In this document: positions 36,445 through 44,812 of the stretch, in pieces
How positions within the stretch are numbered: the stretch's first letter is position 1
Layout of the letters: each line of letters starts with the position of its first letter
NCBI RefSeq assembly: GCF_003865135.1
Contig: NZ_BHZC01000001.1
Span: 7,998,001-8,062,000, forward strand
DNA from: Streptomyces chrestomyceticus JCM 4735
GTDB lineage: Bacteria > Actinomycetota > Actinomycetes > Streptomycetales > Streptomycetaceae
Reading direction: 5' to 3'
DNA: 64,000 bases
Program-made: the position numbers and the translations under genes
Notes under the pieces: generated by a model
The model's database searches: none
Told to the model about the DNA's origin: nothing
Seen by the model: only the letters and a program-made list of their open reading frames with translations

Positions 36445-39400
36445 TCAGGCCGCCTCCCCGGCGGTCGTGGACAGGTGCTCGACCAGGGCCGCGGCCAGCG
36501 CCTTGGGCGTGCCGTAGGCCCACAGCAGGGTGGGGGAGAGCCGGAGGCCGAACGTGCCCTCCAGTCGGTTGCGGAGTTCGAGGCTCATCAGGGAGTCCAG
36601 TCCGAGGGTCTTGAACGGGGTCTCGTGGCCGATGGCGTCCGGTTCCAGGCGCAGCACCCGGCCCGCCAGTTCGCGGACACGGTTCTCGACAAGTCCGGGC
36701 CGTTCCGCCGCTGGTACGCGTTCCAGCAGGTCACGGAACTCCGCGGCGTGCGCGCCCGGCCCGTCGCCCTTCCGCGCCGCTTCCCGCAGCCACTGCCAAC
36801 TGCCGCACGCGGCCGTCTCGGGGTACGCGTCGAACCACTGCCGGAGGTCGAGCGGTACGTACCCGGTCACCACGTCGCCCCGCTGAAGCATCCGCAGCAG
36901 CGCGGGCCAGGCCTCCGCCGTGGTGAAGCCGCCCATGCCGCGCTCCGCCAGCCGCGCGCCGCGCCGGGCGTCCTCGGCGGCGAGCCCGGTGTCGGTGAAC
37001 GGCCCCCACTGCACGCTCAGTGCGGGCAGGCCGCGCAGCCGCCGGGACTCGGCGAAGGCGTCGAGGGCGGCGTTGGCCGCCGCGTACGCCGCCTGTCCGG
37101 CGTTGCCGAACAGGGCGGCGGCCGAGGAGAACAGTACGAAACAGTCCAGCGGTTGGTCCGCGGTGACGGCCTCCAGGTTGCGGGCGCCGGCCGCCTTGGG
37201 CCGTACGACGGCCGCGATCTGTTCCGGTGTCACGGTGCGGATCGTGGCGTCATCGAGCACACCGGCCGCGTGGAAGACACCGCGGACCGGAGGCAGGTGG
37301 GCGGGGAGCGCGGTCAGGGCGGCGCGCAGCGCGGTCAGGTCGGCCACGTCGCAGCGGGCGGTCTCCACGACGGTGCCACCGGCGCGCAGTACGGTCAGCC
37401 GCTCCACGGCCTCCGGACCCGGCGCGGATCGGCCCAGCAGGACGAGCGCGCCGGCTCCGTGCGCGGCGAGGAACTCCGCCAGTGACAGTCCGAGCGCGCC
37501 GAGACCGCCGCTGATCAGGTAGGTGCCGTCACGCCGCAGGGCGCCGTCCGGGAGGACCAGCGGCTCCACGCGCTCGACGCTCTCGGGACGGGTCAGGACG
37601 CAGGTCTGCGGAGCGCGGTCCGTGGTCGTTTCCTGTAGCGCTTCCCCGGCTCCGGCGAACTCGGCGGTACGGTACGGGACGGGCCGCACCCCGCCGGTGT
37701 CCAGCAGGCTCCAGGCCGCTCGCAGGGCCCGGGCCACGCGGTCGGGCGCACGGTCGAGCAGCCCCGCCGTGTCCACCCCGGCGACGGTGACGCCCCGGGC
37801 GAGGGCGGCCGCGTCGAGCCGCCCGCCGTCGCTCGGGGTGTGCCCGCCGTTCGCCGACATCTCCGCCGCGATCAGCCGTCCGTCCTCCGCCAGCGCCGCG
37901 AGCCCGTGTTCCAGTCCGGGCCCGTCCGCCGGGCCCAGGACGACATCCACGCCCCGGCCCCTGGTGGCCGCCCGCACGGCGTCGAACCATGACAGGTCCC
38001 GCGCGTCGTACACGGCGTCGGCGCCCCGTTCGCGCAGGGCCGCCCGCTCGTCCGCGTCCCGTGCGGTGGCCAGGACCCGGGCGCCGAGCGCACCGGCCAC
38101 CTGTGCGGCCACCGGCCCGAACATGCCGCCCGCGCCCCGGATCAGAACCGTCTCCGCAGCGTCGAGGCGCGCCAGGTGGGACAGGCCGTACCAGGCGGTG
38201 ACCAGGGCCATGGGCAGAGCCGCGGCGTCCGTGTCCGTCCAATCGGCCGGTATGGGCCGGGTGTGGTCGGCCCGTACGGTGACGTGGGTCGCCACTGTTC
38301 CGGTCCCCACGGCGACCACGCGGTCTCCCGGTACGGGACTCGCGACATCCGGGCCGACGGCCACCACCCGGCCCGCGCACGCGTGGCCGAGCAGGGGGAC
38401 GCCGGTCCCGCGGCCTTGGGCGACAGCCGTGGCCTCACCGGGCTCCACGGAGGCGGCGGTCACCTCGACCTCCACCTCGCCGACTCCTGGAGCGCGCCGC
38501 GTCAACGGTACGTACCGGGCGCGGCCGTCCGCCCCGACGCCGCCGTGCCGGAACGGCTGCGGCCGGGTGTGCTGTGCGGGCAGGGCGGCGAGACGTTCCT
38601 CCGACGCCGCGCCGCGCGCCAGCCGTGCGCCGAAGCGCCGCCCGTGGCGCAGGGCCACCTGGTCCTCGCCGTCGTCGGTGAGCAGTTCCGCGGCGCACCG
38701 CTCCGCCCAGGCGGTGCCGTCGGCGGCGACATCGACCACGCGGGGCGTCAGTTCGCCGTGCTCGCGCCGCAGGACCCGGGACCAGCCCCAGAAGAGGGCG
38801 CCTCCGGGGTCGGGCAGGTCGCCGTCGGACACCGCCTGGGCGCCAGCGGTCACGACGGCCAGCCGGGGCGGTTCGCCCAGCTCGGCGCAGGCCCGTACGA
38901 CATCGGCGAGCCGGCCCAGGGCGTGTTCCTGTTCCTGCGGGCCGGCCTCGGCGCGCGGGGCCAGGAAGACGATCCCGTCGGGAACTTGGGCACCGTCGAA
39001 GGCCCCGGCCTCGCCACCCACAGTGGCCTCAGCCCCCGCCGCGGACAGCGCGTCGCCCAGTTCCCGCGCCTCCGCGTCGGCACCGCACACGAGCCACCGG
39101 GTCGCCACCGGGCCCTGGTCACCAGTCTGTCCGGCATCGGAGCCGTCGGCGTCCCCGGCCAGATCCAGCCACGCGAGGTGATGCAGCCGCCCGGCCGACG
39201 CGTCCGTGGCGTCGGCGCCCGGCAGCGGTTCGAGACGCAGCCCGTCGAGCACCATCAACGGCGTCCGGGCGGCGTCGAAGAGAAGTACGTCCACGCTGCC
39301 GTCCGCACGGCGCACCGCGTGCGACCACAGCGCCGCCACCGGCACGTCCGGCTCCCGCAGCAGGCGCACGCGACGCACGGCCGTGGGCACCAGCGCGCCC

Positions 39401-42400
39401 GTCCCGCCCAAGTCCTCGCACAGGGTGAGAGCCACCTGCAACGCACCGTCCCACAGCGCCGGGTGCAGTTCGCCCGGCCGGCCGGTCTCCCGCAGCGCGT
39501 CGGCCAGGACGACCTCGCCCAGCACCTCACCCTCAGGGCCGGGGCACAGTTGTCGTACGCCCTGGAAGGCCGGGCCGTAATCGAGGCCGCGCGCGCTCCA
39601 CCGGCGGTAGAACTCCTCGGCGCCGCCCGTGGCCCCGCCCTCCGGCCCCTCTGCCCTTTGCAACTCCTCCGGCCCCCACTCGGGGAACAGGGGCGCATCG
39701 GCCGCGTCGTCCCACCCGTACGCCCGCGCCTCGGCGGTGACCTGCCACGGACCGCCGCCCTCGGGCAGCGCCAGCAGCCGGAAGCGTCCGCCGTCGGCGA
39801 GGTCCGCATGCCACTCGGCGGTGAGCCGGGCGGGCTGCTCGGACAGCGCGACCTCCTTCACGAAGGCGATGCCCGTCAGCCGCAGCGGCCCCGCACCGCA
39901 GCGGGCGCGCGCCGTGTTGACGGCAATGGCCAGCATCGCCGTGCCCGGCAGCACCGCCGTGCCGTGCACCCGGTGGTCGCCCAGCCACGCCTGGTCCGTC
40001 AGCGACAGCTCCAGCGGCCCGTGCCAGGTGCCCGCCGCGCCCGGCGCCGGGGACAGGTGCGCGGCGAAGCCGCGGGTGGCGCCGGAGCTGCGCGGGCGGC
40101 GCGGCACCCAGTGGATCTCCGGCCGCAGCGGGTAGCCCGGCACGGGAACGTCCGCGTGCCGGGGCAGCGCGCCGAACGGCTCCAGACCTGCGACGTAACC
40201 GAGGGCGAGGGCCGACGCGACGGCCGCCCGGTCGCCCTGGTCGCGGCGGATCGTGGTCAGGACGGCCGGGGGCTCGGGGCGCGACGCGGCGAGCTGTTCG
40301 ACGGCCGGGGCCAGCACCGGGTGCGGGCTGATCTCCACGACGTGGGTGACGCCGTCGTCGAGCAGGGCGCTCATGGCGTCGGCGAACAGGACCGGGCGGC
40401 GCAGGTTCTCGACCCAGTACGCGGCGTCCAGCTCGGGGCCGTCGAGCAGCCGGCCGCGCACCGTCGACATCAGGGCGACGGTCCCGGCGCGCGGCCGGGC
40501 GGGTTCCAGGGCCGCCAGCAGGTCGGTGCGCAGCTCGTCCATCTGCGGGCTGTGCGAGGCGTAGTCGACGTTGACGAGGCGGCAGTATGTGCCCTCGGCC
40601 TCCAGCAGCTCCTTGAGCATGAGCACCGATTCCTCGTCCCCGGAGAGCACACAGGCCCGGGGGCCGTTGTGCACGGCGAGGGCCACACTGTCCTCGAAGC
40701 CCTCCAGCGCCGCCAGCGCGGCTTCCCGGTCCAGGTCGACCGCGAGCATCCGGCCCCGGCCCGAGGTACGTCGCGCGATCGCGCTGCGTCGGGCCATCAC
40801 GAGCGCGGCGTCCTCGTACGACAGGATCCCGGCGAGGGTGGCGGCGGTGATCTCGCCCTGGCTGTGGCCGAGGACGACGTCGGGCTCGACGCCGGCGGCC
40901 CGCCACAGCTCGGCCAGCCCCAGGGACATCGCCCACAGCGTGGGCTGGAGCATGTCGATGCGGGTGGTCCAGGTGTCGTCGGTGCCGTCCTCGAAGACGG
41001 CGGTGAGGTCCCAGTCGACGTGCGGGGACAGGGCCTTGGCGCAGCGGCGGATCACGTCCGCGAACAGCGGGACGTCGCGGAAGAGTTCGCGGCCCATGCC
41101 CTTCCACTGTGAGCCCTGTCCGGGGAAGACGAAGGCGGTACGGCCGTGCGGGCGGGCCTGTCCTAGGACGGCGTCCGGTATCCCGTCCTGCTTGTCGGTG
41201 AGTTCACCGCTGTCGGCCGCCGTCGCGACGGCTTCCAGGGCGGTGCGCAGCCGCTCCGGCTCGGTGACCGTGAACGCGGCGCGCAGCGGGAAGTGGTCGC
41301 GGCGCCAGGCGAGCGTCCCGGCCAGGCCCCCGACTTCGCCGGAGGTCTCCGGGACGCAGTCGGTCAGTTGCCGGGCCCGTTCGGCCAACGCCGTGCGGTC
41401 CTTGGCCGAGAGCGGTACGAACACCGGGAGTTCCGCGTCGTCGCCCAACTTCCCGCCTGTATAGCTGGGTTCTCCCTGTTCCAGGACCTGCGGGGCACGG
41501 CTCCCCCGAGGCGCGGCCACCGCGCCCACCGGCCGCTCCTCGGGCGGGCTCGCCACCACGACATGCGCGTTGGTGCCGCCCCAGCCGAAGGAGTTGACAC
41601 CCATGTACAGCGGTCCGGAGGCGGGCAGCGCCACCGGCTCGCGCACCACCCGCACCCCCAGCTCCTCGAAGGGAATGTCCGGGTTGAGCTGTTCGGCGTG
41701 CAGGCTCGGCGGCAGGGTGCGGTGGCGCAGCGCCAGCAGCAGCTTGAACAGGCCGGCCATGCCGGCACCCGCCTCCAGGTGACCGATGTTGGTCTTGACG
41801 GACCCCACCAGCAGCGGCTGGTCGCCCCGGTCGCGGCCCAGGACCCGACCGAGCGCGCCCACCTCGATCGGGTCGCCGCGCCCGGTGCCGGTGCCGTGCG
41901 CCTCGACGTACGTCGGCGCCCCCGGCGGCAGCAGCCCGCCGCCGTACGCCTGGCGCAGCAGGTCCTCCTGGCCCTCGGGGCTGGGCGTCACGAGGCTGTC
42001 GCCGCCCCCGTCGTTGTTGACGACCGTGCGGAGCACGACACCGTGGATGCGGTCGCCGTCGGCCAGCGCCCGCCGCAGCGTCTTCACGTACAGCGCGGCG
42101 ACCGTCTCCCCGCGCACGAAGCCGTCGGCCGACGCGGAGAACGTCTTGCAGCGGCCGTCCGGGGACAGGGCGCCGAAGTGGGTCAGCCCCACCGTCACGT
42201 GCGGGTCCAGCATGAGGTTGGTCGCCCCGACCACGGCGGCGTCGATCTCGCCCTGCCGCAGGGCCTGCGCGGCCAGGTGCAGCGCGACCAGCGAGGACGA
42301 GCAACCGGTCTCCACCGCCATGCTGGGCCCGCGCAGGCCGAAGACGTAGGAGAAGCGGGCGGCGATGACGTCGAGGGCGTTGCCCACCAGGCTGTGAGGG

Positions 42401-42900
42401 GTGGGGCGGGCGCCCCGGTCCGCGCGCAGCAGCTCGTAGTCGTGCCAGGAGGCGCCGACGTACACGCCGGTGCGGGAGCCGGCCAGCAGCGAGGCGCGCT
42501 GCCCGGCGTCCTCCAGGGCCCGCCAGCCGACCTCCAGCAGCAGGCGCTGCTGCGGGTCGATGGCGGCCGCCTCGCGCGGCGAGATGCCGAAGAACGCGGC
42601 GTCGAACCGGTCCACCCCGTCCAGGAACCCGCCGACCCCCTGGATGCGCCGCTCCGGGTCGAGCTGCTCGCCGGCGTCCCAGCGGTCCGCCGGGACCGGG
42701 CCGATCGCCTGGCCGCCGGACCGGAGCAGCTCCCACAGACCCGCCGTGTCCGGGGCACCGGGGAAACGCCCGGCCATTCCGACGACCGCTACGAGATCGG
42801 AGGGGTCCTGGGAGCCGAAGGAATCCCGGGAGTCGGAGAGGCCCCGGGAATGAGCGGGATCCTGAGAGTCAGAGGGATTCCGAGAGATATTCGCAGTCAT
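36445..42900 (-). CDS. Type I PKS, fully reducing module KS-AT-DH-ER-KR-ACP (PKS-1)
   Basis: A single complete module of about 2150 residues. KS (about 35-460) has its catalytic Cys in an unusual VETGCSSS context near residue 200, with EAHGTGT and KTNIGHLEAG. AT has GHSQGE (about 680) and YASH (about 782), the motif associated with methylmalonyl-CoA. DH has HRVHGTAVLP (about 976) and an Asp in HPALWDGAL. ER has a GAGGMFG nucleotide loop (about 1590). KR has SGGLGALG (about 1800) and Tyr in AAYAAAN. ACP has LGLDSLM (about 2105). The architecture resembles mycocerosic-acid-synthase-like enzymes, so iteration is possible. ATG 42900 has GGAAG upstream; GTG 42912 is too close to it. It heads the three PKS genes and is the best candidate to accept the thiazoline acyl chain or a fatty starter. 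Confidence 0.9.
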   Translation of the reverse strand: MTANISRNPSDSQDPAHSRGLSDSRDSFGSQDPSDLVAVVGMAGRFPGAPDTAGLWELLRSGGQAIGPVPADRWDAGEQLDPERRIQGVGGFLDGVDRFDAAFFGISPREAAAIDPQQRLLLEVGWRALEDAGQRASLLAGSRTGVYVGASWHDYELLRADRGARPTPHSLVGNALDVIAARFSYVFGLRGPSMAVETGCSSSLVALHLAAQALRQGEIDAAVVGATNLMLDPHVTVGLTHFGALSPDGRCKTFSASADGFVRGETVAALYVKTLRRALADGDRIHGVVLRTVVNNDGGGDSLVTPSPEGQEDLLRQAYGGGLLPPGAPTYVEAHGTGTGRGDPIEVGALGRVLGRDRGDQPLLVGSVKTNIGHLEAGAGMAGLFKLLLALRHRTLPPSLHAEQLNPDIPFEELGVRVVREPVALPASGPLYMGVNSFGWGGTNAHVVVASPPEERPVGAVAAPRGSRAPQVLEQGEPSYTGGKLGDDAELPVFVPLSAKDRTALAERARQLTDCVPETSGEVGGLAGTLAWRRDHFPLRAAFTVTEPERLRTALEAVATAADSGELTDKQDGIPDAVLGQARPHGRTAFVFPGQGSQWKGMGRELFRDVPLFADVIRRCAKALSPHVDWDLTAVFEDGTDDTWTTRIDMLQPTLWAMSLGLAELWRAAGVEPDVVLGHSQGEITAATLAGILSYEDAALVMARRSAIARRTSGRGRMLAVDLDREAALAALEGFEDSVALAVHNGPRACVLSGDEESVLMLKELLEAEGTYCRLVNVDYASHSPQMDELRTDLLAALEPARPRAGTVALMSTVRGRLLDGPELDAAYWVENLRRPVLFADAMSALLDDGVTHVVEISPHPVLAPAVEQLAASRPEPPAVLTTIRRDQGDRAAVASALALGYVAGLEPFGALPRHADVPVPGYPLRPEIHWVPRRPRSSGATRGFAAHLSPAPGAAGTWHGPLELSLTDQAWLGDHRVHGTAVLPGTAMLAIAVNTARARCGAGPLRLTGIAFVKEVALSEQPARLTAEWHADLADGGRFRLLALPEGGGPWQVTAEARAYGWDDAADAPLFPEWGPEELQRAEGPEGGATGGAEEFYRRWSARGLDYGPAFQGVRQLCPGPEGEVLGEVVLADALRETGRPGELHPALWDGALQVALTLCEDLGGTGALVPTAVRRVRLLREPDVPVAALWSHAVRRADGSVDVLLFDAARTPLMVLDGLRLEPLPGADATDASAGRLHHLAWLDLAGDADGSDAGQTGDQGPVATRWLVCGADAEARELGDALSAAGAEATVGGEAGAFDGAQVPDGIVFLAPRAEAGPQEQEHALGRLADVVRACAELGEPPRLAVVTAGAQAVSDGDLPDPGGALFWGWSRVLRREHGELTPRVVDVAADGTAWAERCAAELLTDDGEDQVALRHGRRFGARLARGAASEERLAALPAQHTRPQPFRHGGVGADGRARYVPLTRRAPGVGEVEVEVTAASVEPGEATAVAQGRGTGVPLLGHACAGRVVAVGPDVASPVPGDRVVAVGTGTVATHVTVRADHTRPIPADWTDTDAAALPMALVTAWYGLSHLARLDAAETVLIRGAGGMFGPVAAQVAGALGARVLATARDADERAALRERGADAVYDARDLSWFDAVRAATRGRGVDVVLGPADGPGLEHGLAALAEDGRLIAAEMSANGGHTPSDGGRLDAAALARGVTVAGVDTAGLLDRAPDRVARALRAAWSLLDTGGVRPVPYRTAEFAGAGEALQETTTDRAPQTCVLTRPESVERVEPLVLPDGALRRDGTYLISGGLGALGLSLAEFLAAHGAGALVLLGRSAPGPEAVERLTVLRAGGTVVETARCDVADLTALRAALTALPAHLPPVRGVFHAAGVLDDATIRTVTPEQIAAVVRPKAAGARNLEAVTADQPLDCFVLFSSAAALFGNAGQAAYAAANAALDAFAESRRLRGLPALSVQWGPFTDTGLAAEDARRGARLAERGMGGFTTAEAWPALLRMLQRGDVVTGYVPLDLRQWFDAYPETAACGSWQWLREAARKGDGPGAHAAEFRDLLERVPAAERPGLVENRVRELAGRVLRLEPDAIGHETPFKTLGLDSLMSLELRNRLEGTFGLRLSPTLLWAYGTPKALAAALVEHLSTTAGEAA

Positions 42901-43088
42901 TGTCCGAGTCACTTCCTGCAGTCCGGAACTACCTGCCGCACCGTCGGAAACCTAGGCGAACCCGACCACCCGCCACAGCCCCCTTTTTTTCTTCTCCGGG
43001 CCGTGTCACAAACCCCTAGGGGCGCAGTAGGGGGGTGCCGGCCGAAGTACGGCCGAGGCGCTGCGAACACCCCCCTGACAGGGTTTTG
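42901..43088 (-). promoter_or_regulatory. Putative promoter region of the PKS operon
   Basis: The gap between the halogenase stop and PKS-1 holds a perfect palindrome CCCCTAGGGG (43013-43022) and a run of A/T bases near 42983-42990 that is rare in this DNA. A promoter for the PKS genes probably lies here. The palindrome is a candidate site for a pathway regulator, but no assignment is possible from sequence. Confidence 0.4.
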
Positions 43089-44750
43089 CTACCCGCCCAT
43101 GAGCCGCATCCGGACCAGTCCCTTGCTCGCGTTTATCATCCGCCCGCCGATTTCCTCCGGGGCGTCCCTGCGGCACCACACCGCGTTCTTCGCCATTTTC
43201 CCGGGGGACATGTTGAAACACCGGGTGTCGCGCAGCCCGAGCCGGAACGACGGGGCGATGAAGTCCGCCTGCCGGACGCACTCCAGAATGCGCCGGGCCG
43301 CTTCCCTGGGGGCGAGCGAGCCCTCGTCGACCTGGACGCACAGATCCCGGGTGAGCGCGCTCATCGCGTTGAATCCCGGACTCACCGGGAGCGGGGACCC
43401 CGGGTGCGCGGAGTCCTCCAGGTCCCGGAAGACGCTCCGGTCACCGCTGCGCGTGAAGCGGTAGTAGGCGTCCTCCAGCATGACGTTGCCCAGCATCGTG
43501 CCGAGCATCCAGGTGCGGTTCACCGCGTTCCACAGCTCGTAGTCGCGGAAGCCCACGAACGAGCTGAAGACGAGGTCGTCGTGGAAGTCGAACAAGCCCT
43601 GCTGGAGGGTCTCCAGGTACGCGAAGCGCTCGGTCGACCAGTCGCCGTCGCGGGCGGCCGCGATCAGGCGCCAGGCCAGCGCGTTGACGATCTCCATGGT
43701 GTTGGTCAGGCCGCGGGAGTACAGCGCGTCGATGAACCCGGCGGCGTGCGAGGTGAGGCAGAACCGGTCGCCGACCACCTGCTTGGCCGAGTACTGCAGC
43801 CGCCCGGTGGACACCCAGGGCCGTACCGTACGGGCGTCCTGGAACTGCCAGGCGATCTCCGGGAACCGGCCCAGGAACGCGTCGAACTCGGCCTGCGGGG
43901 GCGTGTCGTCCTTCGGGAAGGCCCGCGGGTCCAGGGTGAGTCCCACGCTGCACAGCGGGTTGAGGGAATCGGCGTGGTTGTCGAACGGGATGACCCACAG
44001 CCAGCCGCCGTCGAAGACATGGTGCAGGGTGCCGTGGTGCCAGGGGTTGGGCTGGTCGTGGCGGGCCGCGGCCGGCGCCCGGTCGAAGGGCCGTACCCCG
44101 ATCATGTGGGTGAACAGGGACCGGGAGTGCGTACGGGCCCGGGTCGGCGTCTCCCGCAGCGCGAACTTCTCCGCCAGCGGCGACCGGAACCCGCTGCCGT
44201 CCACGATGTAGCTCGCCCGGAACTCCCGGCCGCCCTCGGTGCGCAGCACCGCCCCCGACTCCGGGTCGATGTCCACGTCCGTGACCCGGGTGTTCAGCAG
44301 CGGCTCGGCACCGTACTTGACCGCCGTGTGGAACAGGTACGCGTCGACGTCCTGCCGGAAGAGGTGGGTCTCGGTGCGGATGGCCTGGGGGACCACCAGT
44401 TGGTTGATCTCCTGCGGGTGCTGCGCGCTGCCCTCGCGGTGGTAGACGAAGCCGAAGTTCTGCTTCTGGCCGCAGTAGCGCGACACCTGCCGGCTGATGC
44501 CCTTGTGGCTGGAGAGCGGCTTGAGTTCGGGGACCCGGTAGCGGTCCGCGATGAGCCGGGTCATCCCCGAGGTGTACGGGATGGTCGACTCGCCGACCGC
44601 GAACCGGGGGTGGGTGCCGGCGTCCAGCAGCAGCACGCGGACACCGTTGCGGGCGAGCACCGCGCCCAACATGCCGCCGGCCATGCCGGCGCCGAGTATC
44701 GCCACGTCGTAGGTGTCCGCGCGTCCTCGCGCGCCGCGACTGTTCTGCAT
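43089..44750 (-). CDS. FAD-dependent halogenase, free-substrate (PltM-like) type
   Basis: A 553-residue flavin halogenase. It has the FAD motif VAILGAGMAGGMLG, FAVGESTIP, and GGWLWVIP, the WxWxIP signature that separates halogenases from ordinary flavin monooxygenases. Its length and the sequence around CGQKQNFGFVYHREG and ALYSRGLTNTMEIVNALAWRL suggest the group acting on free or differently presented phenolics, of which PltM is the known example; this subgroup call is tentative. The phenol ring of salicylate is the obvious target here. It uses FADH2 from the flavin reductase at 23127-23798, halide and O2. It lies between the LAL regulator (62 bp) and PKS-1. Confidence 0.88.
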   Translation of the reverse strand: MQNSRGARGRADTYDVAILGAGMAGGMLGAVLARNGVRVLLLDAGTHPRFAVGESTIPYTSGMTRLIADRYRVPELKPLSSHKGISRQVSRYCGQKQNFGFVYHREGSAQHPQEINQLVVPQAIRTETHLFRQDVDAYLFHTAVKYGAEPLLNTRVTDVDIDPESGAVLRTEGGREFRASYIVDGSGFRSPLAEKFALRETPTRARTHSRSLFTHMIGVRPFDRAPAAARHDQPNPWHHGTLHHVFDGGWLWVIPFDNHADSLNPLCSVGLTLDPRAFPKDDTPPQAEFDAFLGRFPEIAWQFQDARTVRPWVSTGRLQYSAKQVVGDRFCLTSHAAGFIDALYSRGLTNTMEIVNALAWRLIAAARDGDWSTERFAYLETLQQGLFDFHDDLVFSSFVGFRDYELWNAVNRTWMLGTMLGNVMLEDAYYRFTRSGDRSVFRDLEDSAHPGSPLPVSPGFNAMSALTRDLCVQVDEGSLAPREAARRILECVRQADFIAPSFRLGLRDTRCFNMSPGKMAKNAVWCRRDAPEEIGGRMINASKGLVRMRLMGG

Positions 44751-44812
44751 GGCCCTCGCCTTTCTGCTGTGCCGATGAGTGAGCCGATCAAATGAGCGGA
44801 GGGGCGGCGGGG

